Assembly: GCA_963739645.1 (NCBI GenBank)
Contig: CAVUBM010000074.1
Location: forward strand, 1 to 64,000
Length of the DNA stretch: 64,000 nt
Direction: 5' to 3'
DNA from: JASHPR01 sp963739645
GTDB lineage: Bacteria > Actinomycetota > Actinomycetes > Streptosporangiales > Streptosporangiaceae
Shown here: piece after piece, positions 42,184-50,187 of the stretch
Layout: each line of letters starts with the position of its first letter
Position numbering within the stretch: the stretch's first letter is position 1
The notes under the pieces: generated by a model
What the model saw: only the letters and a program-made list of their open reading frames with translations
The model's database searches: none
Told to the model about the DNA's origin: nothing
Program-made: the position numbers and the translations under genes

Positions 42184-42399
42184 TCAGAGGAGCTGGTCGG
42201 TGATCTCCTCCATGAGCAGTGCCAGCGTCGGGCAGGCGTCAACCGCCCGCTTGGCGTGACCCATCAGCCCGGGAGGAACCCCTGGCGAGGCCAGGATCGG
42301 GTAGCCCCACGGGTCTATCTCGATGATCTCCGGCAGCAGCTCGGCGCACATGCCGTGCCCGGTGCAGGCGATCGGGTTGACGCGCAGCCGGTATCTCAT
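42184..42399 (-). CDS. Small [3Fe-4S]-type ferredoxin
   Basis: About 71 residues. Cys pattern: ACTGHGMCAELLPEIIEID with His in place of the second ligand Cys, and DACPTLALLM with the final Cys-Pro. This is the [3Fe-4S] ferredoxin type often paired with cytochrome or flavoprotein partners. ATG 42399 overlaps the stop of the NuoF-like gene as ATGA, so the start is firmly set there. It is last in the five-gene redox operon and would carry electrons to or from the flavoprotein. Confidence 0.8.
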   Translation of the reverse strand: MRYRLRVNPIACTGHGMCAELLPEIIEIDPWGYPILASPGVPPGLMGHAKRAVDACPTLALLMEEITDQLL

Positions 42400-43724
42400 G
42401 TCCAGCCCCATTCCCTGTCTTCATCGTGGGGCACGGGCAGCAGCGGCGCACGGCGCACGCCCGGGCAGGGACCCTGCTGGTCGTGCCGGCGCGCGTCCGC
42501 GGCGAACGCGGTCAGCGCGCTGACCGCCAGCTGGGTGGCCCCGTCGGGATGGCGGCAGGCGCCGCGGCGCTCGATCAGCGGGACCAGGGTCGCGATCTGG
42601 TCGATCGCGCGGCCCCGGCCGCCCTCGTAGGCGAGATCGATGAGGGCGTCGGCCAGGGTGGGCAGGCCGAACATGCACGGGCCGCACTGGGCGGCGGTCT
42701 CTTCGGCCAGGTAGCTCACCACCCGCGCGGTCTCGGCCAGCGCACAGGAGGTGGCAGGCAGCGCGATGATGATGCCCGCCCCCATGGTCCCGCCCGCCGC
42801 GCGCAGGCCCGCGTGGGTCATCGGCACCGGCCAGGCGGTCTCGGCGGGCAGCCAGGCACCGAAGTAACCACCGACCAGCAGCGCCTGCAGCGGCTCGGTC
42901 GGCCCTCCGGCCAGCATCATCACCTGCCCGATCGGGGTGCCCAGCTCGATCTCGTATATGCCCGGCCTGGCGACCGCGCCGTCCACCGTGACCAGGGTGG
43001 AGCCCGGGGCTGACGCCAGCCCGACCGAGCGGAACCAGGTGTCGCCGTAACGGGCGATCAGCGCCAGGTGAGCCACCGTCTCGACGTTGCTGACCAGGGT
43101 GGGCCGCCCGTGCACGCCGCGCTCGTGCGGGCGCGGGGGCGAGAACGTGGGCTTGCCCGGGCCGCCGTTCAGGAACTGCACGAGCGCGGACTGCTCGCTG
43201 GAGACATAACGTCCCGGGATCCCGACGATCTCGACAGGGACCGCGTCCACGCGGGCCGCTCTGCGCTCGTCGACCGCGTGGTCCAGCGTGGCCAGCACGT
43301 CCACGTCCTGGCCACGCACGCACAGGTAGGCCTCGTTGGCCCCGACCGCGTGCGCGGCTAGCGCGATCCCGTCCAGGACCAGGTGCGGCGAGCGGGTCAG
43401 CAGCAGCTGGTCCTTGCCGCTGGCCGGCTCGCCCTCCGCCCCGTTCGCGATCACCACCGCCGGGCCCGGGCGGTCCGCGACCGAGCGCATCTTGCGGGCG
43501 GTGGGGAAGCCGGCGCCACCCCGGCCGGTGAGGCCGGACCGTTCGACCACATCGATCAGCCGCCCCGCGGGCCTCGCCCGCCGCGAGCGGCCGCGCAGCG
43601 GCGTCGGGCCGTACCGCTGCTCGTGTTCGCGGAGCCCGGCGGGCCCAGCCCAGACGCTGTCCGCGAGCAGGCGCGGCATCGGGAGCGTGGGAGTCCGGTA
43701 GGCGGAGACAACGATGGTGCTCAC
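42396..43724 (-). CDS. NuoF-like NAD(P)H/FMN/Fe-S flavoprotein
   Basis: 442 residues. The Complex I 51-kDa layout is clear: FMN loop SGLTGRGGAGFPTARKMRS, AVVIANGAEGEPASGKDQLL, VEIVGIPGRYVSSEQSALVQ, FLNGGPGKP, then the Fe-S region AAQCGPCMFGLPTLADAL with a later Cys in RRGACRHPDG. GTG 43724 overlaps the stop of the upstream cytochrome gene as GTGA. It lacks partners NuoE and NuoG, so it probably moves electrons from NADH to the ferredoxin or the membrane cytochrome rather than acting in respiration complex I. Confidence 0.82.
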   Translation of the reverse strand: MSTIVVSAYRTPTLPMPRLLADSVWAGPAGLREHEQRYGPTPLRGRSRRARPAGRLIDVVERSGLTGRGGAGFPTARKMRSVADRPGPAVVIANGAEGEPASGKDQLLLTRSPHLVLDGIALAAHAVGANEAYLCVRGQDVDVLATLDHAVDERRAARVDAVPVEIVGIPGRYVSSEQSALVQFLNGGPGKPTFSPPRPHERGVHGRPTLVSNVETVAHLALIARYGDTWFRSVGLASAPGSTLVTVDGAVARPGIYEIELGTPIGQVMMLAGGPTEPLQALLVGGYFGAWLPAETAWPVPMTHAGLRAAGGTMGAGIIIALPATSCALAETARVVSYLAEETAAQCGPCMFGLPTLADALIDLAYEGGRGRAIDQIATLVPLIERRGACRHPDGATQLAVSALTAFAADARRHDQQGPCPGVRRAPLLPVPHDEDREWGWT

Positions 43725-44272
43725 CGGGCCCCGGCCCGGGCCGCGGAGACGATCCGCCAGAAAGCGGCCCCGGCCACGACGGCGATGCAGGCCACGGTCA
43801 GCTCGACCACCCACAGCGTGCTCCGGTCGGTGCCGGCACCCAGGCCGTGCGCCAGCGCGATCGGCCAGCAGATGTAGGCGAGCCAGTGCATCCAGCGCCA
43901 CGCGCGGTATCCCAGCCGGTTCCTGATCAGGCTGGTGGCCATGACGACGAGCAGCAGATCGAGGGCGATCGCGCCGAGCGCGAGCCAGGTCGTCTTGTAG
44001 GAGGTGGCGAACGGTATGAAGACGGCCGCCAGCGGGATGGAGGTATACGTGTCGATCACGATCGTGACGATGTGCAGGGCCAGGAAGACCAGGACCAGCA
44101 GGGACAGGTTGCGGTGCAGGCCCACCGTGACGAACCGCGGCCACCTGTCGCCGGCGAACCGGCCCGCGGTGAGCACCCCGAGCAGGACGCTGCAGGTCAG
44201 CAGCAGCATGGTCACCAGGCCGGCCGCGCGGGTGGCGTACCAGAGGCCGGGGCCGTGGAGGGAGAAGCTCAC
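43721..44272 (-). CDS. Ferric-reductase-like transmembrane cytochrome
   Basis: A 183-residue membrane protein with about six helices. His residues placed for haem: VTVGLHRNLSLLVLVFLALH (two His 13 residues apart), WRWMHWLAYICWPIALAHGL (two more). This is the ferric-reductase/YedZ-like domain. GTG 44272 overlaps the apbE stop as GTGA. It lies between ApbE and NuoF-like genes, suggesting it transfers electrons from the cytosolic flavoprotein across the membrane. Confidence 0.8.
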   Translation of the reverse strand: MSFSLHGPGLWYATRAAGLVTMLLLTCSVLLGVLTAGRFAGDRWPRFVTVGLHRNLSLLVLVFLALHIVTIVIDTYTSIPLAAVFIPFATSYKTTWLALGAIALDLLLVVMATSLIRNRLGYRAWRWMHWLAYICWPIALAHGLGAGTDRSTLWVVELTVACIAVVAGAAFWRIVSAARAGAR

Positions 44273-45248
44273 GGGCGGGCGCCCATGACGGGCGCGGCAG
44301 CGGGCCACCCGCCGGCCGTGACCGTCGTGCCGTCATGACGGACCAGCCGCGCGGGCAGGCGCAGCGCGTCTAGCCAGCCGGCGGCCCGTTCGCCGCGCAG
44401 GATCGCCGTGGTACTGGCGGTGTTCGCGTCGACGCAGGTCGCGGCCGCGACGCTGACCGCCCGCCAGCAGGAGTCGGCGGGCAGGCCGGTCCTGGGCACG
44501 ATGATGTGGTGCAGGCTCATCCCACCGCGCCGCCAGGACCGGACCATGGTGCTTGAGGTCGCGAGACCGCCGTCGCGGATCACGACCGAGCCGCCGGGCT
44601 CGTGGCCGGGGCCGTGGGTTTCGAATACGGCGTCATCAATGACCCCGACGTGCCAGCCCGCGACAGGCGGCTCACCGGCGACCCGGATATCCCCGCCCAG
44701 GTTGACCAGCACACCGCAGCCTGCCGCGGCGGCGATCCGGGTCGCGGCGCGGTCGGCGGCCAGCGCCTTCGCGGTGGCACCGAGATCCAGCATGACTCCG
44801 TCGGGCACCCTGACCACGCGCCGGTCCGGGTCGAAGTCCACCGTGCGCCAGCCGGGTGCGGGCGCGGGTGACGGCGCCGGGCCGCCGGTGCGCTGGCGGG
44901 CCTGCGCGAAGTCCTGGTTGTAGCCGAGCCGGGCCAGCGACTGACCACAGGTCGGGTCGACGTCACCGTCGGTGAGCCGGGCCGCGGTCAGCGCGGTGGC
45001 CAGGGCCTCGGCCAGCAGCGGGCTGACCTGGACCGGGCGTCCCCAGGCGTGGTTGACGTGCCAGAGCTCGGAATCCGACCGGAACCGTGAGCAGGCCACG
45101 TCGATCGCGACCAGCTCGCCGGTGAACAGCGCCCAGGCCTGCTCCAGCCGGCCGGGTCCGTGACCAGCAGCGAGGCAAACGTACCCAGGGCCGGGACGGT
45201 ACGGGTCCCGATGGCGCCAGTGGCTGCGGCCGTCACGGCGTCAGCCAC
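44269..45248 (-). CDS. apbE: ApbE FAD:protein FMN transferase, apparent 1-base frameshift
   Basis: Two frames together give one ApbE of about 325 residues. The first, from GTG 45248, reads GTRTVPALGTFASLLVTDP; the second continues RLEQAWALFTGELVAIDVAC, SRFRSDSELWHVN, then MLDLGATAKALAADRAATRI, CGVLVNLGGDIRVAG and DGGLATSSTMVRSW. They join if one G is restored near 45150. The active-site Thr/Asp region of the family (DGGLATSST, VDANTASTTAIL) is present. ApbE attaches FMN to Thr in exported proteins, but no FMN-binding-domain target survives next to it. Start overlaps the preceding gene by 8 bp. Confidence 0.8.
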
Positions 45249-45765
45249 CGACCGTTCCGCTGGTCGTGGTCTGCACGGGGGCGGGGCTCGGCGGAGGCGC
45301 CGCCGGGGGAGTGGTGGGCGGGGCCAGCGTCCGGGCCGGCGCGGGGGCGGTACCGGAGTTGTTCGCGGATCCCGCGCTGGCAGTCGCGGGGCTGGGTGAG
45401 CGGCCGGCCGGGGTCGGCGATGGGGCCGGCGAGGGGACCGGCGATGCCGGCCTGGTCTGCACGGGGCTGGTCCGCACGGGCGCCGGGCTGGTCACCGCCT
45501 GGGTGTGCGCCGTGTGCGCGAACAGCGCGGCGAACCCGACCGCGGCGGCCGTGCTGAGCTGGGCCGCGCAGAACGTGAGCCGGGACAGGTGGCGCAGGCC
45601 CTTGGTGCGCGCCGCGTCCGCGGGCTCGTCGAGCCAGGTCGGGTAGTCCGGGTCGGTCGGGTAGTCCGGGTTGGTCGGATAGTCCGCGAACCGGTCGCCT
45701 GGCCGCTGCGCAGGCTCGAAGGCCGACCAGGGTTCTGGATCCTCGGGCCCGTATCTGTACTGCAT
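45241..45765 (-). CDS. Pro-rich single-pass membrane protein, likely truncated FMN-binding protein
   Basis: 174 residues. Cytosolic N-terminus with DYPTNPDYPTDPDYPTWLDE repeats, one membrane helix (LSTAAAVGFAALFAHTAHTQ), then a long Pro/Ser/Thr linker ending PVQTTTSGTVGG and stop. In related actinobacterial operons a similar Pro-rich linker with an SGT-VTG-type sequence leads into an FMN-binding domain, the usual ApbE substrate. Here the frame stops exactly at that boundary. Loss of the domain, or a nearby frame error, is an inference from this pattern. First gene of the redox operon. Confidence 0.6.
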   Translation of the reverse strand: MQYRYGPEDPEPWSAFEPAQRPGDRFADYPTNPDYPTDPDYPTWLDEPADAARTKGLRHLSRLTFCAAQLSTAAAVGFAALFAHTAHTQAVTSPAPVRTSPVQTRPASPVPSPAPSPTPAGRSPSPATASAGSANNSGTAPAPARTLAPPTTPPAAPPPSPAPVQTTTSGTVGG

Positions 45766-45909
45766 GGGACCAACGACAGCAGACGCCTTGTTAAGGCCCA
45801 GTGAAGAACCACTTAAGAGGCTGCTGCCGGGTGCGATTGTGGGCTGGGGGAGCGCCGCGGCCGGTGGGGTCGCGGGTGGGCGCTGCGGCCGGCGCGGCCG
45901 GCTGCTAGC

Positions 45910-46428
45910 TCAGCCGCTTGCTGACGGCGAGGGTGACGGGCATCGCTGGCCCGCGGCGGTCAAGAGGTCCTGTGCGGAGTTCTTCACGCCGACGAGCGTG
46001 GTCACCACGTTGGTGACCGAACTGGTGCCGTTGCCCAGGCCCGTCACCGCCTTCTGGAGGGCGGACAGCGCGGTCTTGAGCCCGCTTATCTGGGCGTTCC
46101 ACTGGCCGCCCGCGTCGCCCGCGAGCGTGGTCAGGTTGGCCTTCACGTCGTTCAGGTCTGCGGTCAGCGCGGCGGAGGCGCCCTTTTCCACCTTGACGTG
46201 GGTGAGGTTCGTCAGCGATGTGCGTAGCGTGTCGACATCCTGGCAGATCAGCGCGTTGGCCGTGGCCGTGCTGCTGGCGGCGGGTGACGGTGTGCTGGCG
46301 GCGGGTGACGGTGTGCTGGCCGCTGAGCTCCCGCTGCTGGCCCCGCACCCGGCCGTGAGCATCATCAGGACGGCCACGGCCGCGGTGACCGTCCAGCCGG
46401 CGAGTCTGCTCGCCCCCAGCCGTGCCAT
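45910..46428 (-). CDS. Secreted lipoprotein, helical
   Basis: About 172 residues. The signal ends in a lipobox (VLMMLTAGCGAS). A Ser/Pro/Ala linker with two exact STPSPAA repeats follows, then a helical domain (TLRTSLTNLTHVKVEKGASA, ALTADLNDVKANLTTLAGDA, ISGLKTALSALQKAVTGLGN). I chose ATG 46428 because GGGAG precedes it by five bases. Surface-anchored by lipid; function unknown. A strong palindrome separates it from the next upstream gene. Confidence 0.68.
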   Translation of the reverse strand: MARLGASRLAGWTVTAAVAVLMMLTAGCGASSGSSAASTPSPAASTPSPAASSTATANALICQDVDTLRTSLTNLTHVKVEKGASAALTADLNDVKANLTTLAGDAGGQWNAQISGLKTALSALQKAVTGLGNGTSSVTNVVTTLVGVKNSAQDLLTAAGQRCPSPSPSASG

Positions 46429-46483
46429 GACCGCTCCCATCGCTTGGGGTCAGGACCGGTTTCTCACGCTTGTCGTTCGCGTG

Positions 46484-46520
46484 GAGCATGGCATCACCCG
46501 GACCGGGTGATGCCATGCTC
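46484..46520. terminator. 37-bp perfect palindrome (terminator or operator)
   Basis: GAGCATGGCATCACCCGG (46484-46501), a single A, and the exact complement CCGGGTGATGCCATGCTC (46503-46520). It lies downstream of the minus-strand zinc-ribbon gene and 56 bp upstream of the lipoprotein ATG. A loop of one base is unusual, so cruciform or protein binding is also possible. Confidence 0.6.
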
Positions 46521-46535
46521 CCGGGGCGTGCCGGC

Positions 46536-46856
46536 CTACTCGATGGAGCCCGGCGTGGACCGGCGGGCCGCGGCCGTGCGCCGGATGATCTTGCGTCCGT
46601 CCATGGTCCAGGAGCGGTTACATCCCGTGCAGCCCAGAAGCTCTCCGAACCGGCCGGAGATTCTCCCGGTCTTTCCTATCGTGCCGCCGCAGAGGCAAAG
46701 TTCCCCCGGCGCCACCCTCGGCCTGCGGCGCATGACCCTGCGGGCCATGACCGGCGACTGCCGGGCCACGGGGCGCGTTTCATGACGTACGTACGCGACA
46801 CCAAGGACAACGGCGGCCCCGGCCACGAGAATGACGATTCCCGCCAGGTATCCCAA
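46536..46856 (-). CDS. Membrane-anchored zinc-ribbon-like protein
   Basis: A 106-residue protein. An N-terminal helix (LAGIVILVAGAAVVLGVAYV) is followed by a basic stretch and a four-Cys ribbon, GELCLCGGTIGKTGRISGRF and GELLGCTGCNRSWTMDG. Two CxC/CxxC knuckles would hold one zinc. Function unknown; no neighbours in the same operon. Confidence 0.6.
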   Translation of the reverse strand: MGYLAGIVILVAGAAVVLGVAYVRHETRPVARQSPVMARRVMRRRPRVAPGELCLCGGTIGKTGRISGRFGELLGCTGCNRSWTMDGRKIIRRTAAARRSTPGSIE

Positions 46857-47019
46857 ATGAGCCTCCCCGCGCCAAGATGTACCCCGACGTTACTGCGCGA
46901 TGGGGCGCAACGGTACAAGCTTGGGCCGCGTCCGGCTTTCGGCACCGCCGAAACCCGGGTCAGCGGCGGTCGCAGCGGGCGGCAACGGCCGCCGGGGCGC
47001 CCCAAATTAGAGTCGGGTT

Positions 47020-47754
47020 ATGGCCGAAGCCCGATACGACGCCGTCGCCGACTTCTACATCACCGGGTTTGACGCCATTGACGATCCGGCTTCCCTGGCC
47101 CTGCTCGATCTGCTCGGTCCGCCCGCGGGTCTGCGCGTCCTCGACGTCGCCTGCGGGCACGGCCGTATCACCCGGGCCCTGGCCCGGCGCGGGGCCGACC
47201 TGGTGGGCGTCGACATCTCCGCCGCGCTGATCGCCAAGGCCGTGGCCGCCGAACGGGGCCAGCCGCTCGGCATCCGCTACCTCCACGCCGACGTGGCCTC
47301 GGCCCCCGACCTGACCCCGGCCAGGTTCGACGCGGTGACCTGCAACTTCGGCCTTTCCGATATCGACGACCTGGACCGGGCCGTGGCTGCTATGGCCGCC
47401 GCACTCCGGCCCGGCGGATCGTTCGTGTTCTCGATCCTGCACCCGTGCTTCCCCGGCGTCACCGACGTCTCCGGCTCCTGGCCGGCCACGGGTCGCTATT
47501 ACGACGAAGGGCTCTGGACCGCCGATGCCGCGCTATCCGCGCTGCGCCGCCAGGTGGGCGCCAATCACCGAATGCTCGCCACGTACCTCAATACATTCCG
47601 CCGGCACGGTCTCTGGCTGGACCGAGTCCATGAGCCCGAGCCTGAACAGGAATGGCTTCAGAAAAGGCCCGGTGCCGACCGCGTGCCCGTCTACCTGGCG
47701 GCCCGGTGCGTGAAGGGACCCGGGGCGTCCCGTCAGGAAGCCGCCAGGGCCTGA
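47020..47754 (+). CDS. Class I SAM-dependent methyltransferase
   Basis: 244 residues. Motif I is LRVLDVACGHGRITRALARR, motif II VGVDISAALIAKAVA, motif IV CNFGLSDIDDLDRAVAAMAA, then LRPGGSFVFSILHPCFPG. Typical Methyltransf_11/25. The C-terminal 20 bases overlap the thioredoxin gene on the other strand. Substrate unknown. Confidence 0.82.
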   Translation: MAEARYDAVADFYITGFDAIDDPASLALLDLLGPPAGLRVLDVACGHGRITRALARRGADLVGVDISAALIAKAVAAERGQPLGIRYLHADVASAPDLTPARFDAVTCNFGLSDIDDLDRAVAAMAAALRPGGSFVFSILHPCFPGVTDVSGSWPATGRYYDEGLWTADAALSALRRQVGANHRMLATYLNTFRRHGLWLDRVHEPEPEQEWLQKRPGADRVPVYLAARCVKGPGASRQEAARA

Positions 47755-48164
47755 TCGAGCCAGGCCCGCAGCGCCGGGGGCGGCGGAGCGCCGACCTGGC
47801 GCGCGGCGACCTGCCCCCGGCGCAGCAGCAGCAGGGTCGGGATGGACTGCACGCCGAAGCGCTGCTGCAGCCGGGGCGCCTCGTCCACGTTGACCTTGAC
47901 CAGCTTGATCTGGCCCGCCTTCTCCGTGGCGAGCTCCGAGAGCGCCGGGCTCACCATCCGGCACGGGCCGCACCAGGGGGCCCACAGGTCCACGACCACG
48001 GGGACGGAGGCGTTCTCGGCGATCTCGGCGAACGTGTCGTCGCCGGCGTCCACGATCCACGGCAGCGGCTTATGGCAGTTGCCGCACCGCGGCGTCCCTG
48101 TGGCCGCGGCCGGGACGCGGTTCCTGCGCCCGCAGTGCGGGCACCTGATCAGATCGTCGGACAT
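47733..48164 (-). CDS. trxC: Thioredoxin-2-like protein with N-terminal zinc ribbon
   Basis: 143 residues. N-terminal DDLIRCPHCGRRNRVPAAAT and RCGNCHKPLPW supply a four-Cys zinc site. The thioredoxin fold follows with active site VVDLWAPWCGPCRMVSPALS and cis-Pro in GVQSIPTLLLLRRGQ. This is the TrxC (thioredoxin 2) architecture, often induced by oxidative stress; the zinc ribbon tunes redox potential. It is 13 bp downstream of an aldo-keto reductase on the same strand. Start at 48164, where the zinc ribbon begins. Confidence 0.88.
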   Translation of the reverse strand: MSDDLIRCPHCGRRNRVPAAATGTPRCGNCHKPLPWIVDAGDDTFAEIAENASVPVVVDLWAPWCGPCRMVSPALSELATEKAGQIKLVKVNVDEAPRLQQRFGVQSIPTLLLLRRGQVAARQVGAPPPPALRAWLDQALAAS

Positions 48165-48177
48165 CAGCTCTAGCTTG

Positions 48178-49032
48178 TCACGCCACGTCAAGGATCGCGT
48201 TGGCCTCGTCGTTGGTCAGCTGCACCGACGCGGCCGCCACGTTCTCGGTCACGTGCTCGGCCGACCCGGAGCCCGGGATCGGCAGGATCTGCTGCGACCT
48301 GGTCAGCAGCCAGGCGAGCGCGATCTGGCGGGCGCTGACGTGGAGGCGGCTCGCGGCCGAGAGGACCGGAGCCAGCCGGTCGGTGTCCTGGATCGGCGCC
48401 CAGGGCAGGAAGACCAGCGACTCCTGATCGCACAGGTCGACCATGGAGTCCGAGCTCCTGTCGCCCGGGTTATAGCGGTTCTGCACCGACACCACAGGGG
48501 TGAGCCGCTGCGCGTCCCTGAGCTGGGCCTCGGACACGTTCGAGAGCCCGATGTGGCGGATCTTGCCCTGCTGCTTCAGCTCGACCAGGGTGCCGACCGA
48601 CTCGGCAAACGGCACCTTCGGGTCCGGCCGGTGCAGCTGGTACAGGGGGATCTGGTCCAGCCGGAGCCGGCGGAGGCTGCCCTCGCAGGCCTCGCGCAGG
48701 TGCTCGGGCAGGCCGTCGGCGTCCCAGCGCCCGGGGCCCGGGCGGACCAGGCCGCCCTTGGTGGCGATCACCAGATCGTCGGGGTAGGGGTAGAGCGTGT
48801 CCGCGATCAGGGTCTCGCTGACCTCCGGGCCATAGGAGTCAGCGGTGTCGATGAAGTTCACGTCGAGCGCGACGGCCTGCCGCAGCGCGGCCTGGGCCCG
48901 GCTCCAGTCGGGCGGATCCCCCCAGATGCCCTGGCCGGTGATCCGCATCGCCCCGAAACCCATCCGGTTCACCGTCAGGTCACCCCCGATGGTGATCGTG
49001 CCGGCCGCTGCCGCACTTGGCTGACCACTCAT
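48178..49032 (-). CDS. Aldo/keto reductase
   Basis: About 284 residues. The barrel shows VNRMGFGAMRITGQ, the catalytic Asp/Tyr region FIDTADSYGPEVSETLIADT, then Lys in DLVIATKGGL, His in IPLYQLHRPDP, VSVQNRYNPGD and the NADPH end ILPIPGSGSAEHV. ATG 49032 has GGAGAGGAG upstream. It sits between a pyrH paralogue and thioredoxin genes; stress detoxification is plausible. Substrate unknown. Confidence 0.88.
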   Translation of the reverse strand: MSGQPSAAAAGTITIGGDLTVNRMGFGAMRITGQGIWGDPPDWSRAQAALRQAVALDVNFIDTADSYGPEVSETLIADTLYPYPDDLVIATKGGLVRPGPGRWDADGLPEHLREACEGSLRRLRLDQIPLYQLHRPDPKVPFAESVGTLVELKQQGKIRHIGLSNVSEAQLRDAQRLTPVVSVQNRYNPGDRSSDSMVDLCDQESLVFLPWAPIQDTDRLAPVLSAASRLHVSARQIALAWLLTRSQQILPIPGSGSAEHVTENVAAASVQLTNDEANAILDVA

Positions 49033-49092
49033 GCACATCTCCTCTCCGTTGGCTCCAGCTTCTCGCGGCGGCCGGCGGGGCCAGCGGGCGGG

Positions 49093-49815
49093 TTAGGGCT
49101 TGGTGCTGATCCGGGTGCCGAGCTCGGCGCCCGCACAGATCTCGCGCATCACCCCGACGGCCGCGACGTCGAAGACGTGCATGGTCAGGTCCTGCTCGTT
49201 GGCCAGCACGAACGCGCTGGTGTCCATGATCCGTACCCCGGCGGCCAGCGCCTCGTCATAGGTCAGCTGCGTGTACCGCACCGCATCCGGGTTGATGTGC
49301 GGGTCGCTGTCGTAGACGCCGTCCACGCCCTTCTTGGCGACCAGCAGGGCATCGGCGTCCAACTCCAGCGCCCGCTGCACGGCCGGGTAGTCGGTGGTGA
49401 CATACGGCTGGCCGATGCCGCCGGCCATGAGCACGATCATGCCGCGATTCAGGTGGTGCACGGCCCGCAGCCTGATGAACGGCTCGGCCACGCTGTGAAT
49501 CGGCACAGCGGTCATCACCCGCACGTCGGTGTCCGTCCTCGCCGTCAGCGCGCCCCGGAGCATCAGCGCGTTCATCACGGTGCCGAGCATCCCGATGTTG
49601 TCCGCCTCGGCCCGGCTGATGCCCCATCCCTCGGCCATCCGGCCCCGGAAGTAGTTCCCGCCCCCCACGACCACGGCCACCTGCACGCCAAGATCATGGA
49701 CGGAGAGAACCTCCTGGGCGACGTGGGCCAGGCTGGCCGGGTTCACGCCGGAGCCGGCCGATCCCGCCAGCGCCTCGCCGCTGAGCTTGACGACAACCCT
49801 GCGATAACGCGGCAC
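49093..49815 (-). CDS. pyrH: UMP kinase, paralogue outside the usual cluster
   Basis: 240 residues, full length. Motifs of bacterial UMP kinases: VVVKLSGEALAG, VQVAVVVGGGNYFRGRMAEG, NIGMLGTVMNALMLRGALTA, RGMIVLMAGGIGQPYVTTD, DALLVAKKGVDGVYDSDPHI and LTMHVFDV. It phosphorylates UMP to UDP. The housekeeping pyrH normally lies between tsf and frr; neither is here, so this is likely a second copy. GTG 49815 has GGAGGGA before it. First of a three-gene minus-strand cluster. Confidence 0.85.
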   Translation of the reverse strand: MPRYRRVVVKLSGEALAGSAGSGVNPASLAHVAQEVLSVHDLGVQVAVVVGGGNYFRGRMAEGWGISRAEADNIGMLGTVMNALMLRGALTARTDTDVRVMTAVPIHSVAEPFIRLRAVHHLNRGMIVLMAGGIGQPYVTTDYPAVQRALELDADALLVAKKGVDGVYDSDPHINPDAVRYTQLTYDEALAAGVRIMDTSAFVLANEQDLTMHVFDVAAVGVMREICAGAELGTRISTKP

Positions 49816-50187
49816 AGTCAGGCTTCTCCCTCCGGGCCGCGTGGCGTTGCGACCTCGCCAACGTTACCGCACGTCACTACCGGGCCGCCCGCGCCCGAGC
49901 CGCCGGTCACCCGGGCGAGATCCGTGGGGACGAGCACCACCGGGGGCGCTGCGCACTTCGTGGGTTCTGGGTCATCCTGCAGCCGGCCCTGGCCATCATC
50001 CTGCTCGTCCTGTACCGCAGGTTCAGCCCGCGCCCGGTGCCGGAGATCCCGGGCCCCAGGGGTCGGGCGACCACCAGGCCGGCTCCGGGCCCGCGGTGGG
50101 GCACAGGATTCGCGGGAGGCACGCGACGCGCAGCAGCGGTCCTAGCCGCGCCCGGGGCTGACGGCAGGCGGGTTAGCCGGCCGGTGA
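49816..50187. other. Intergenic region with a start-less hydrophobic frame
   Basis: A plus-strand frame contains FWVILQPALAIILLVLYRRF, but I find no ATG, GTG or TTG in frame before it. I do not call a gene. The upstream half should hold the pyrH promoter. Confidence 0.35.

Noticed and set aside
47842..50145. Very long plus-strand open frame (about 767 codons)
   Set aside because: It covers thioredoxin, aldo-keto reductase and pyrH on the other strand, all of which have clear motifs; the frame itself has none.
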